In this document: positions 17,596-27,600 of the stretch, in pieces
How the letters are laid out: each line of letters starts with the position of its first letter
Numbering within the stretch: the stretch's first letter is position 1
Assembly: GCA_003388555.1 (NCBI GenBank)
Contig: QQVD01000031.1
Location: 62,001-126,000 of the forward strand
DNA: 64,000 nucleotides
Source: Acidobacteriota bacterium
GTDB taxonomy: Bacteria > Acidobacteriota > Thermoanaerobaculia > Multivoradales > Multivoraceae
Reading direction: 5' to 3'
The notes under the pieces: model-generated
The model's input: only the letters and a program-made list of their open reading frames with translations
Told to the model about the DNA's origin: nothing
Database searches by the model: none
Made by a program: the position numbers and the translations under genes

Positions 17596-17825
17596 AAGCC
17601 ACCGAGCACGCCGGTGGCGAGCAGCGCCCGCGACGACAGGGCGAGTCCTGGCCCGTTCCCGGCGCCGAGCAGCAGGCCGATCAGGAAGCAGCCGACGAGA
17701 TTCACGGTGATCGTGGCGGCGGGGAAGCCGTCGCTCCTGAGCAGCGCCAGGTTGACGCCGTAGCGCGCGGCGGCGCCGATCGCTCCTCCGAGGGCGGCGA
17801 GGAGGAACGGCGCGACCTGGCTCAT
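17451..17825 (-). CDS. crcB: Fluoride ion channel CrcB/FluC
   Basis: A 124-residue, four-helix membrane protein of normal family length. Helix 1 carries GGAIGAAARYG, helix 2 the polar VNLVGCFLIG segment with the conserved Asn, and helix 3 the GGFTTFSAF break, the Phe-box and Na+ site of dual-topology fluoride channels. It exports fluoride from the cytoplasm and works as an antiparallel dimer. The ATG (17825) overlaps the stop of the upstream DUF2007 gene (ATGA), so the two are translated together. No fluoride riboswitch could be recognised upstream. A partial duplicate of its 3' end lies just downstream. Confidence 0.93.
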   Translation of the reverse strand: MSQVAPFLLAALGGAIGAAARYGVNLALLRSDGFPAATITVNLVGCFLIGLLLGAGNGPGLALSSRALLATGVLGGFTTFSAFAYELHSLLGDAPWTALGLALLQVVAGVLLVGIGAVCRQALA

Positions 17826-18202
17826 CGCGGCTCGATCGGCAGGTCCTCGCCGTCCGCCGCGCCGTGCTCGTCGTCCTCGCCCTCGTCCTCGTCGTCGCCG
17901 ACCGGTTCGCGCGTCTGGGCGATCAGCTCGGCGGCGGTCTCGGCGTCGCCGGCGCGCACCAGCAGCCGATACGAGCCGCGCCTCTCGCCACCGCCGAGCA
18001 GGCTCCTGATCGCGAGGCGGCCGAAGTCGCCGGTCGGCTCGTGGCTCGGGATGTCGGCGCTCTCGAGCAGGGCGCGGACCACCGCGAGCTGGGTGCGGTC
18101 GTCGGTGCGCAGGACCTCGACGAGGGACTCACCGGGACGCGCGATGCCGAGCTCCGGGGAGAGGGAGTCGTGGTGGCGGCTGGATCGATCTTCGCGGCTC
18201 AT
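17822..18202 (-). CDS. DUF2007-type putative signal-transducing protein
   Basis: A 126-residue soluble protein. Residues 25-95 have the DUF2007 pattern: LVEVLRTDDRTQLAVVRALLESADIPS, then a strand-turn, then SYRLLVRAGDAETAAELIAQ, a small ferredoxin-like fold often found with metabolic and transport genes. The tail (residues 98-126) is almost all Asp, Glu and Gly. It ends inside the start codon of crcB. Function unknown; a regulatory or chaperone role for its neighbour is only a guess from the coupling. Confidence 0.7.
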   Translation of the reverse strand: MSREDRSSRHHDSLSPELGIARPGESLVEVLRTDDRTQLAVVRALLESADIPSHEPTGDFGRLAIRSLLGGGERRGSYRLLVRAGDAETAAELIAQTREPVGDDEDEGEDDEHGAADGEDLPIEPR

Positions 18203-18254
18203 CGCAGCGGTCTCCTCCCGGTTCCATCGCTGGCCCGGAGGGTAGAGAGTCTGA

Positions 18255-19103
18255 TCAGAAGGTGACGTCGAAGCGCTTGCGCAGCAGCAGGGCGAAGGCG
18301 ATCGAGAGGATGACGAACCAGATCATCCACTGCAGGCCGAGGCCGAACAGGTGCACGTCGGTGGTCGGGTAGTCGATCTCGATGCTGCGGATCCGCGAGC
18401 TGGAGCCGATCGGCGGCTCGGCCGGGTAGAGCAGCTGGCCGAGGAAATCCGGCTGCTGGCGGATCGGGGAGCGGCGCGCGATGACCTCGCGCTCGCCCTG
18501 CACGAAGAGACTCTTGGTCACCACCTCGCCTGCGAGCGACAGCTCGAGATCGTAGTGCCCCGGCTCGGCGCCGGCGATCCGCCAGGCCATCTGCCCGAGG
18601 CTGGGGATCCACACGCCCGCCGATTGCACCTCGACGCCGTCGGGAGCGCGCAGCTCGAGCACCGGCCGGTCGGCTCCGGCCGCCGCTTCCTCCTCGCCGT
18701 CGGCGAGTTGCACCGTGAGGGTGGTGGTCCGTCCCGGTTCGAGGCCCTCGTAGCCGTAGTGGAACTGCAGCTGTGCGATCAACGGCAGCGTCGGCACGAA
18801 GATGACGAAGAAGGGCACCAGGTTCAGCACCAGGTACTTCGCGTTGTGGCGGATCAGGTTGAGCTGCGCCCGCAGGATCGCGCGCAGGTCGTCGTTGAAC
18901 AGCCGGATCTCGTAGAAGCAGGCGGCGATCCGGTCCTTGGTCTGCTGCAGGGCGCTCTGGTTGGAGGCGTGCTTCCACACCAGCAGGGCGACGATGCCGA
19001 AGACGAGGGAGATCGGCACCAGGCTCACCCAGGCCGGCAGAGTCAGGAACGGCAGCAGCAGGAGGTCGACCAGGCTGCGGAAGACGCTGTTGAGGAAGCT
19101 CAT
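18255..19103 (-). CDS. Three-helix membrane protein of unknown function
   Basis: A 282-residue protein. One helix (about 20-45, PAWVSLVPISLVFGIVALLV) is followed by an amphipathic Gln/Arg-rich stretch (46-90, likely cytoplasmic coiled coil), then a second helix (91-115) with Pro, a beta-rich domain (about 125-245) and a last helix (258-275) with a basic end. The helix - coiled coil - helix layout recalls the Oxa1/DUF106 superfamily, but the sequence is not a clear match. It lies 52 nt upstream of the DUF2007 gene, on the same strand. ATG 19103 opens the first hydrophobic segment. No function is assigned. Confidence 0.6.
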   Translation of the reverse strand: MSFLNSVFRSLVDLLLLPFLTLPAWVSLVPISLVFGIVALLVWKHASNQSALQQTKDRIAACFYEIRLFNDDLRAILRAQLNLIRHNAKYLVLNLVPFFVIFVPTLPLIAQLQFHYGYEGLEPGRTTTLTVQLADGEEEAAAGADRPVLELRAPDGVEVQSAGVWIPSLGQMAWRIAGAEPGHYDLELSLAGEVVTKSLFVQGEREVIARRSPIRQQPDFLGQLLYPAEPPIGSSSRIRSIEIDYPTTDVHLFGLGLQWMIWFVILSIAFALLLRKRFDVTF

Positions 19104-19159
19104 CGCGGGTCACCGAATGCTCGAGCCGGGACGGCGCGCGCCGGCCGAGCTGTGATGGA

Positions 19160-19354
19160 TCAGGAGATGTAGCCCAGGCCCTTGAGACGCTTGCGGATCT
19201 CATCCTCGGACTCGGCCCCCTCGAGCTTCGACAGCTCCTTCTCCAGGGCGTGCTGCACGAACTCGGAAGGCGAGGAGTAGCCGGCGATCTCGGCGTACTT
19301 CTTCACCTTGTCGAGGATCTCCTTGTCGATCTTGATCTTGTTGCCGCCGAACAT
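19160..19354 (-). CDS. Small ribbon-helix-helix-like protein
   Basis: A 64-residue protein with a perfect AAGGAGG site ahead of ATG 19354. The sequence KIKIDKEILDKVKKYAEIAG is a basic strand plus helix, followed by SSPSEFVQHALEKELSKLE, the second helix of a CopG/MetJ-type fold. Such proteins bind DNA as dimers, or act as antitoxins; no toxin gene is adjacent. The Lys-rich composition contrasts with the Arg-rich proteins around it. Confidence 0.75.
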   Translation of the reverse strand: MFGGNKIKIDKEILDKVKKYAEIAGYSSPSEFVQHALEKELSKLEGAESEDEIRKRLKGLGYIS

Positions 19355-19360
19355 GGTGGC

Positions 19361-19690
19361 CTCCTTGAGGGACGAGGGACTAAGGGAAAAGGGAAAAGGG
19401 CGGAAGGGGATAGGGGTCAGGGGTCAGGGGCAGAAGGGACAAGGGACGAGGGACAAGGGACGAGGGACAAGGGACGAGGGAAAAGGGACTAGGGAAGATG
19501 TGCGGAAGGGGATGGGGGGCAGGGGTTGAGGGTTAGGGGCGGAAGGGAATAGGAACAGGGGACGAGTGAAAAGAGACGAGCGACTAGGGACAAGGGAACA
19601 GGCGAGAGAGAGCAGAAGGGAAGAGACAGAGCAGAAAAGGGGAAAGAGAGCAGAAGGGGACAGAGAGGGACTCAGGGGCCAGGAACCCGG
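19361..19690. repeat. 330-nt homopurine-rich, irregular GGGA-type repeat tract
   Basis: The plus strand is almost all G and A, with irregular repeats such as GGGACAAGGGACGA repeated three times around 19437-19485, and dozens of GGG or GGGG runs. It fills the gap between the small RHH gene and the phosphodiesterase gene (19355-19704). No gene is supported: frames through it give only Gly/Arg/Lys/Asp low-complexity peptides. It could form G-quadruplexes or triplex DNA, or arise from slippage. Confidence 0.9.
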
Positions 19691-19704
19691 GGGTGAATGA
19701 TCCT

Positions 19705-21738
19705 TCAGTCGCCGCTCGCTTCGAAGGGGAAGCCCTCGATGCCGAACTCGAGCAGCAGCACCCCGGCGAGGTCGCGCAGGCTGGTGGCTTCGGCGCGCAG
19801 GGCGCGGTTGGTCATCAGCACGCCGGGCACCTCGCTATGGTCCATGATGTGGTCGCCGGTCCAACGCCCGTCGTTGGTGGAGAACACGTCGCCGACCACC
19901 GAGCCGAGCGCCGAGTCGTTGTCGCCGTGCCAGTGCCTGGCGTAGCCGACCTGGATGTCGGGCCCCAGATCGAGCGCTCCGCGGTCGAGATAGTCCTCGG
20001 CCAGCCACACCTCGGTGACGGCGGGCTCGCCGGTCTCGGGGTGGCGCACGGCGAGCAGCTTGTCGCGGATCTCGTGCATCAGCTGGCGACGATCGGCCGG
20101 AGGTACGATGCCCTCGCGCTCGCGACCGGCGAGGTTGACGTACAGGCCCGACAGGCCGACTCCGTAGGCGCGGGTCTGCGACCAGTCGATGTTGGTGAGG
20201 TAGCTCGGGTCGTTGGGGGTGTCGGGGTCCTTGGGCACGAGGTAGCCCTCCTGCGCCAGCCACGCGTTCAGGTGCAGGGTGTTGCGCCACGAGGTGAAGC
20301 CGTGGTCCGACATCACCACCAGCAGAGCATTCGGATCCTCGGCCTCGAGGCGATCCAGGGTCAGGCCGACCATCTGGTCGAGGCGCTCGTAGAGCTGCGG
20401 GATCAGGTCCTCGTGCGGCGCGTCGAGCTCCGCGTCGTAGTGCGGGTGCTCGGCGTCGCGGGTGCGCCACATCACGTGACCGGTGAGGTCGACGTTGCCG
20501 ACGTAGTAGAACATCAGCCCCCCCGGCCGCTGCATGAAGTCGTCGAGCACCCACGGATACTGCTCGTACTGGTCCGAGCCGGCGATCTCGATCTGCGCCA
20601 GGAAGTCCTCGAGGGTGAAGACGCCGTCGGTGTAGGCCTTGGTGTCCTCGGGCATGCCCTCGGTGTAGAAGCGCCGGCCGGTGCCCTCGGCGAGCTCGGC
20701 GGCGAACCCAGGAGGGTGGGCGATCGGCGCCGCGTCGTCCATCGGGTCGTAGTCGATCGGCGTGGTGTAGAGCTCGAATTCCGGCTCCAGGGCGCGCAGG
20801 TACATGCGCACGATGCCGGCCTGTTTCATCAGCGGCGCCAGCTCGAACTCGACCTCCAGCCAGTCGGTCCACTCGCCGACGCCGATCACCGCCTCCTGGT
20901 CGCCGAGCTCGATCTTGGCACTCTCGCTCTCGGGATCGAGGAAGACCCTGAACGGCTGTTCCATGCGGCCGCCCTCGCAGAGGAACGGGTTCTCGGCGCC
21001 GTAGAGCTTGGCTTCGACGACGTTGTCGTAGACGTCGAGCTCGAAGATCTCGCCGCCGCTGATGTCCTCGCCGGCGAAGGCGAAGAGCTCCGAGGTGTAG
21101 AACGAGAACTGCCCGTCGGTGCCGTTGAGATCCGGGGTGCCCATGCCGGTCAGCTCGCGCGAGGCGGTGCCCGACGGCGGGTAGTTGGCCGGCATGCGCA
21201 GGATCGAGGTCTCGACACCGCGCTCCTCGAGCACCTGCCAGAACGGCGTGCCCTGCCGCGTCGAGATCGTCTCGGCGCCACCGAGCGGCAGGCAGTACTT
21301 GCCGAGCTCCAGGGTGCGCGGGTTCTCCGGCTCGACGATCTCGGTGCCCGCCGGCAGCGGGAAGAGCGTCTTCGGATCGCGGTGGATGAAGTCGAAGATG
21401 CCGTGGCCGCCCGAGTCGCGGCCGGTGACGAAGTTCGACCACGCCACCGGGCTCTGCGGCGGCACCGAGGTCTCGAGCTCCTGGAAGTGGCCCTGCTCGA
21501 TCAGGCGCGCGAAGTTGGGCAGGCGCCCCGCCTCGACCAGCTGCTGGGTCAGCTCCGGGTCCATGCCGTCGAAGCCGAGGATGATCACCCGGGTGCCGTC
21601 GGGGGCGCCGTGGTTGCCGCCGCAGGCGATCAGGAGAAAGACGGCGACCAGCGCGCCGACCAGCGGGGCGGCGCCGGTCCGCCGGCGGTGGCGGCCGGGA
21701 CGCGTGTGGTCATACGGCTTCGGGCTGGAGGATCTCAT
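19705..21738 (-). CDS. Alkaline-phosphatase-fold phosphodiesterase, lipoprotein
   Basis: A 677-residue protein. The N-terminus is basic, then hydrophobic, and ends in a lipobox (LIAC, about residue 39), so it should be anchored in an envelope membrane. The catalytic domain starts with VIILGFDGMDPEL (metal Asp) and SPVAWSNFVTGRDSGGHGIFDF, which aligns with the nucleophile region of type I phosphodiesterase/nucleotide pyrophosphatases; the nucleophile position is Ser rather than Thr. Later metal motifs include LLVVMSDHGF (about 460) and GDHIMDHSEVPGVL near the end. The large insert between (about 170-380) is beta-rich. Substrate unknown. The related protein at 21905-24073 lies upstream on the same strand, suggesting an old duplication. 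Confidence 0.83.
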   Translation of the reverse strand: MRSSSPKPYDHTRPGRHRRRTGAAPLVGALVAVFLLIACGGNHGAPDGTRVIILGFDGMDPELTQQLVEAGRLPNFARLIEQGHFQELETSVPPQSPVAWSNFVTGRDSGGHGIFDFIHRDPKTLFPLPAGTEIVEPENPRTLELGKYCLPLGGAETISTRQGTPFWQVLEERGVETSILRMPANYPPSGTASRELTGMGTPDLNGTDGQFSFYTSELFAFAGEDISGGEIFELDVYDNVVEAKLYGAENPFLCEGGRMEQPFRVFLDPESESAKIELGDQEAVIGVGEWTDWLEVEFELAPLMKQAGIVRMYLRALEPEFELYTTPIDYDPMDDAAPIAHPPGFAAELAEGTGRRFYTEGMPEDTKAYTDGVFTLEDFLAQIEIAGSDQYEQYPWVLDDFMQRPGGLMFYYVGNVDLTGHVMWRTRDAEHPHYDAELDAPHEDLIPQLYERLDQMVGLTLDRLEAEDPNALLVVMSDHGFTSWRNTLHLNAWLAQEGYLVPKDPDTPNDPSYLTNIDWSQTRAYGVGLSGLYVNLAGREREGIVPPADRRQLMHEIRDKLLAVRHPETGEPAVTEVWLAEDYLDRGALDLGPDIQVGYARHWHGDNDSALGSVVGDVFSTNDGRWTGDHIMDHSEVPGVLMTNRALRAEATSLRDLAGVLLLEFGIEGFPFEASGD

Positions 21739-21904
21739 CTTCGGTGAGCGGCTCGGGTGGTTGCTGGTCTCGGACGCTTCGGGACTTCTGGGCGTCGGGG
21801 CTTCGGGGAGGAATTTCTGCTTTGCGTCCTGGCGAGGCGTTCGGCAATGGCCGCAGCGAGCTGCGACGACGCCCGTCGGCGCAGGTTCAGAGATGGGCGA
21901 GGAA

Positions 21905-24073
<2,169 letters not shown>

Positions 24074-24465
24074 GGAGCTCTCCAGCACGGGTCGCGTCGG
24101 TGGTTCGGGCTCTCGGTGGTGGGCGTCGATCGGTCCGCGGCGCCTGCCCGGCGGGCAGGGCGCTGGGCGCGGCCGGCCACCGGTTCCCCGGCGCGATCGG
24201 GCGTCGGTCGCCGTTTCTGCCGCCCGTTCGGGTCTCTCGGCCGAGGAGTGGCCGGCGGCGCTGCCCGGGTGGCCGCCGCGCGATCGTCTACGGTACGCTC
24301 CGCGGACTCGGCCGGAGGGCGCTGGGCCAGCGTCGCGAGCGATCTGTCGTCGACGGCGATTGTAGTGACGACCGGCGGCGCGGAACAAGCTCGGCCGGCG
24401 CGGACGGGCGGAATCCACCGCGGATCCCGTTCCACGTTGCAGAGTCTTCTCGGAGTGTTCTGGCG
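24074..24465. other. Divergent intergenic region
   Basis: 392 nt between the phosphodiesterase (leftward) and sulfotransferase (rightward) genes. Frames from both sides stay open here only because of high GC. It must hold both promoters, but no convincing -35/-10 pair was found. Confidence 0.5.
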
Positions 24466-25062
24466 ATGATGAAGTGGATTCGTAGACTGCGCTACGGTGC
24501 CCCAGTGGTGGTGGTCTCCGGGCTGCCGCGGTCGGGCACCTCTATGGCGATGAAGATGCTCGAGGCCGGCGGTCTCGAGCTGGTCACCGACGAGCAGCGC
24601 ACCGCCGACGAGGACAACCCGAAGGGCTACTTCGAGGACGAGAGGGTCAAGGACCTCGCCGACGACGAGGACCGCGGCTGGATCGCCGAGGCGCGGGGCA
24701 AGGGCATCAAGGTGATCTCCTTCCTGCTCAAGGACCTGCCGCGCACCCATTCCTACAAAGTGGTCTTCATGCGTCGCGATCTCGACGAGGTGCTGGCGTC
24801 ACAGCAGAAGATGCTCGATCGGCGCGGTGAGCAGGACGAGACTCCCGACGACCAGATGCGCGAGCTGTGGGAGAACCACCTGTGGAGGGTGCGCTACATG
24901 CTCGACCACGACAAGAACTTCGAGTGGGTCGAGGTGCCCTATCGCGAGGCGCTCGAGGACCCGTCCAGCGCGGCGCGGCGGATCGCCGACTTCGTCGGCG
25001 GCCTGGATGCCGAGAAGATGGCCCGCGTCGTCGATCCCTCGCTCTACCGCAACCGGGCTTGA
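24466..25062 (+). CDS. Sulfotransferase-family P-loop protein
   Basis: A 198-residue protein. The N-terminal VVVVSGLPRSGTSMAMKML is the 5'-phosphosulfate-binding loop of PAPS-dependent sulfotransferases; the following helix, and YKVVFMRRDLDEVLASQ (about 100-117) match the 3'-phosphate-binding region. It is shorter than most sulfotransferases (250-300). ATG 24466 begins just before the first strand; the adjacent ATG 24469 is equivalent. The hydrolase downstream starts at TTG 25059, overlapping the stop by 4 nt. Acceptor unknown. Confidence 0.8.
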   Translation: MMKWIRRLRYGAPVVVVSGLPRSGTSMAMKMLEAGGLELVTDEQRTADEDNPKGYFEDERVKDLADDEDRGWIAEARGKGIKVISFLLKDLPRTHSYKVVFMRRDLDEVLASQQKMLDRRGEQDETPDDQMRELWENHLWRVRYMLDHDKNFEWVEVPYREALEDPSSAARRIADFVGGLDAEKMARVVDPSLYRNRA

Positions 25063-26102
25063 GCCTGTCGCAGCCGGCGCCGACCGAGGCGACGCAGCCG
25101 CCGATCGAGCCCTTCCGGGCTCCCGTCTGGCTGCGCGGCGCCCACGCCCAGACGATCTGGAGCCCGTTGCTGCGGCGCACCCCGGAGCTCCCCTGGGTGC
25201 GGTCCTGGTTGCCGACCCCCGACGAGGACCGGCTGCTGCTGCACACCCTGGTCGGCGCCGCGAAGGAGCCGACCGTGCTGCTCCTGCACGGGCTCGAGGG
25301 CTCGGCGAGGTCGAACTACGTGCGCGGCGCTGCGGCCCGGTTCGCCCGCATCGGCTGGACGGTGGTGGCGATGGAGTTCCGCTCCTGCTCCGGCGAGATC
25401 AACCGCGCTCGAAGGCTCTACCACTCCGGCGAGACCGGCGACCTCGAGCTGGTGGTCCAGTGGCTGCTGCGCCAGCGACCGGGTCCGCTCTTCGTCTCCG
25501 GCGTCTCGCTCAGCGGCAACGTGCTGGCGAAGTGGCTCGGTGAGCTCGGCGAGCGGGCGCCGCGGCGGTTGCTCGGCGCCGCCGCGACCTCGCTGCCCTT
25601 CGACCTCGTGCGCAGCGGGCCCACCATCGACCGGGCGCTGGGCGGGCTCTACTCGCGCCGCTTCCTGCGCACTCTGGTGCCCAAGGCGCTCGAGAAGGCG
25701 CGTCAGTACCCGGGCGTGCTCGACGTCGAAGCGGTGCGCCGCTCTCGCAGCATCGAGGAGTTCGACACCCACGCCACAGCGCGGCTGCACGGCTTCGAGG
25801 ACGCCTGGGACTACTGGGAGAAGTCGAGCTGCCACCACCGGCTCGCGGAGGTGCGGGTGCCGACCCTGCTCCTCGCCGCCCGCGACGATCCGTTCAACCC
25901 GGCCGAGGCTCTGCCGCTGGAGACGATCGCGGCCAATCCGAGCCTGTTCGGGCGCTTCCCGCAGCGCGGCGGCCACGTCGGTTTCGTGCACGGCTCGCCG
26001 CTGCGCACGCGGCACTGGGCCGAAGAGTCGGTGGAGGCCTTCTTCCGCTGGCTGCTCGAGCTGTCACCGCACGACCGCAGCACCGTTCCTCTACCGCGCT
26101 GA
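25059..26102 (+). CDS. YheT-type alpha/beta hydrolase
   Basis: A 347-residue hydrolase. The family start WLRGAHAQTIWSPLLRR is near residue 25; LLLHGLEGSARSNY carries the oxyanion loop, GVSLSGN the nucleophile Ser152, AARDDPFNP the acid region and RGGHVGFVH the His. This is the YheT/embryogenesis-associated EMB8 group of hydrolases, whose physiological ester substrates are mostly unknown. The start is TTG 25059 in a TTGA overlap with the sulfotransferase stop; no other suitable start precedes the conserved region. The coupling suggests that the two proteins act together, but it does not show on what. Confidence 0.82.
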   Translation: MSLSQPAPTEATQPPIEPFRAPVWLRGAHAQTIWSPLLRRTPELPWVRSWLPTPDEDRLLLHTLVGAAKEPTVLLLHGLEGSARSNYVRGAAARFARIGWTVVAMEFRSCSGEINRARRLYHSGETGDLELVVQWLLRQRPGPLFVSGVSLSGNVLAKWLGELGERAPRRLLGAAATSLPFDLVRSGPTIDRALGGLYSRRFLRTLVPKALEKARQYPGVLDVEAVRRSRSIEEFDTHATARLHGFEDAWDYWEKSSCHHRLAEVRVPTLLLAARDDPFNPAEALPLETIAANPSLFGRFPQRGGHVGFVHGSPLRTRHWAEESVEAFFRWLLELSPHDRSTVPLPR

Positions 26103-26394
26103 GCCCCACGCCACCGCTCTGATAGCTTGCCGGTCTGGCTCCACAGAGCCGTTACCAGGCTGCGCTTGCGGGCCGAGATCGCGGCCGACCGGCGGAAACA
26201 TCCGGGCGGGTCGATCTGTCCGAAGTACCAGCAAGCCGCCGGACGCGTGCCCCGAAAGTCCCGACGACCGCCGAATCTCCGGTACGCCGCCGAGGCCGGT
26301 CGGGAGCAGCGGTCGGCGCGATCGCGATCTCGAGACGAGAGCGCGGCGCACGCGACCGAGGACACTCCAGCCAATTTCCGCCGGGAACCCCGCG
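26103..26394. other. Intergenic region before the adenylating-enzyme gene
   Basis: 292 nt. It contains a TGATAGCTTG segment near 26120 that could be a -10, but no clear partner, and no ribosome site stronger than CGGGAA before ATG 26395. Nothing else is recognisable. Confidence 0.4.
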
Positions 26395-27540
26395 ATGAGC
26401 AGCGAAGCCTCCCAGACCGCCCCGTCCGACAGCGCCGGCCCCCAGCCGTCCCCCGAGTTGCGTCAGCGCATCGACGCCGCCAGCGCGGCGCTCGACGCCC
26501 ACGTGCGCGAGATCGTGCGCTGGCACTTCGATCCCGACACCGGGACGCCGTTCTGGCTCGACTACGCCAAGGATCTCGACTTCGATCCCCGGGTCGAGAT
26601 CGAGACCTTCGCCGACCTTGCCCGGTTCCCCCTGTTCGAGGACGACAACCTGCGCGGCGGGCCGGTGCGTCGCTGGGTGCCGAAGGCGTACGCCGACAAG
26701 CCGATCTACGTCTTCGAGACGGGCGGCACCACCGGCACCCCGAAGAGCCGGATCGCGATCGACGACTTCCGCATCGACTACGAGATGTTCTCGGACACCC
26801 TGCCCGACGACAAGTTCCCGCCTGGCTGCAACTGGCTGATGCTGGGCCCCTCGGGACCGCGCCGCCTGCGCCTCGCGGTCGAGCACCTCTGCCAGCACCG
26901 CGGCGGCATCTGCTTCTGCGTCGATCTCGATCCCCGGTGGGTGATCAAGCTGATCAAGAAGGGCTGGAACGAGCACCTCGAGGCGTACAAGAAGCACGTC
27001 ATCGACCAGGCGATCACCATCCTCAGGGCCGGTCACGACGTGCAGGCCGTGTTCGCCACCCCGAAGCTGCTCGAGAGCCTCTGTCTGGCGCTCGAAGAGG
27101 AGGGCACGACCCTCGCCGAGATGGGCATCAAGGGGATCTTCTCGGGCGGCACGGAGTTCACGCCGCAGTGGACGCGGTTCGCGGTCGAGGAGCTGCTCGA
27201 CGGCGTCTACATGACGCCGACCTACGGCAACACCCTGATGGGTCTGGCCGCCTCGAAGCCGGTCACCGCCGAGGACGGCTACAAGATCACCTACTACGCG
27301 CCGCAGCCGCGCGCCGTGCTGCAGGTGGTCGACCCGGACGATCACACCCGGGTGGTCGGCTACGGCGAGACGGGACGGGTGAAGCTCACCACGCTGACCC
27401 GCGAGTTCTTCGTGCCCGGCTTCCTCGAGCGCGACGAGGCCGAGCGCGAGCTGCCGTACGAGAAGTACCCGTGGGACGGCGTCAGCGGCGTGCGTCCCTT
27501 CTCCCGGTTCGCAGCGACCACCACGGTCGGCGTCTACTGA
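26395..27540 (+). CDS. PaaK/LuxE-like adenylate-forming enzyme
   Basis: A 381-residue protein. It has the ATP-binding loop FETGGTTGTPKSR (about 110), FSGGTEFTPQW (about 255), PTYGNTLMG in the place of the A5 motif, and GETGRVKLTTLTREFFVPG (the A7 Gly-Glu-Thr-Gly region). These place it in the acyl-adenylating superfamily nearest PaaK and LuxE. It is about 50-150 residues shorter than CoA ligases and lacks most of the C-terminal lid, as in LuxE. Sixty nt downstream lies an aldehyde dehydrogenase-like gene on the same strand; activation of a carboxylic acid followed by its reduction to aldehyde is a reasonable reading of the pair. The acid is not known. Confidence 0.75.
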   Translation: MSSEASQTAPSDSAGPQPSPELRQRIDAASAALDAHVREIVRWHFDPDTGTPFWLDYAKDLDFDPRVEIETFADLARFPLFEDDNLRGGPVRRWVPKAYADKPIYVFETGGTTGTPKSRIAIDDFRIDYEMFSDTLPDDKFPPGCNWLMLGPSGPRRLRLAVEHLCQHRGGICFCVDLDPRWVIKLIKKGWNEHLEAYKKHVIDQAITILRAGHDVQAVFATPKLLESLCLALEEEGTTLAEMGIKGIFSGGTEFTPQWTRFAVEELLDGVYMTPTYGNTLMGLAASKPVTAEDGYKITYYAPQPRAVLQVVDPDDHTRVVGYGETGRVKLTTLTREFFVPGFLERDEAERELPYEKYPWDGVSGVRPFSRFAATTTVGVY

Positions 27541-27560
27541 ACCACCAGCAAGTGTCCAGA

Positions 27561-27580
27561 CGGCCTCTGTCCGGAGGCCG
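27561..27580 (+). other. Hairpin between adenylating enzyme and dehydrogenase genes
   Basis: CGGCCTC (27561-27567) pairs with GAGGCCG (27574-27580) around a 6-nt loop, 20 nt after the stop and 20 nt before the next start. With no T-run it more likely adjusts expression or protects an RNA end than terminates. Confidence 0.4.
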
Positions 27581-27600
27581 CGTCAGCGAGGTCCGAGCCG

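Noticed and set aside
19250-19530. Small plus-strand frames in the purine tract
   Set aside because: They code only for Gly/Arg/Lys/Asp repeats and overlap the real RHH gene.
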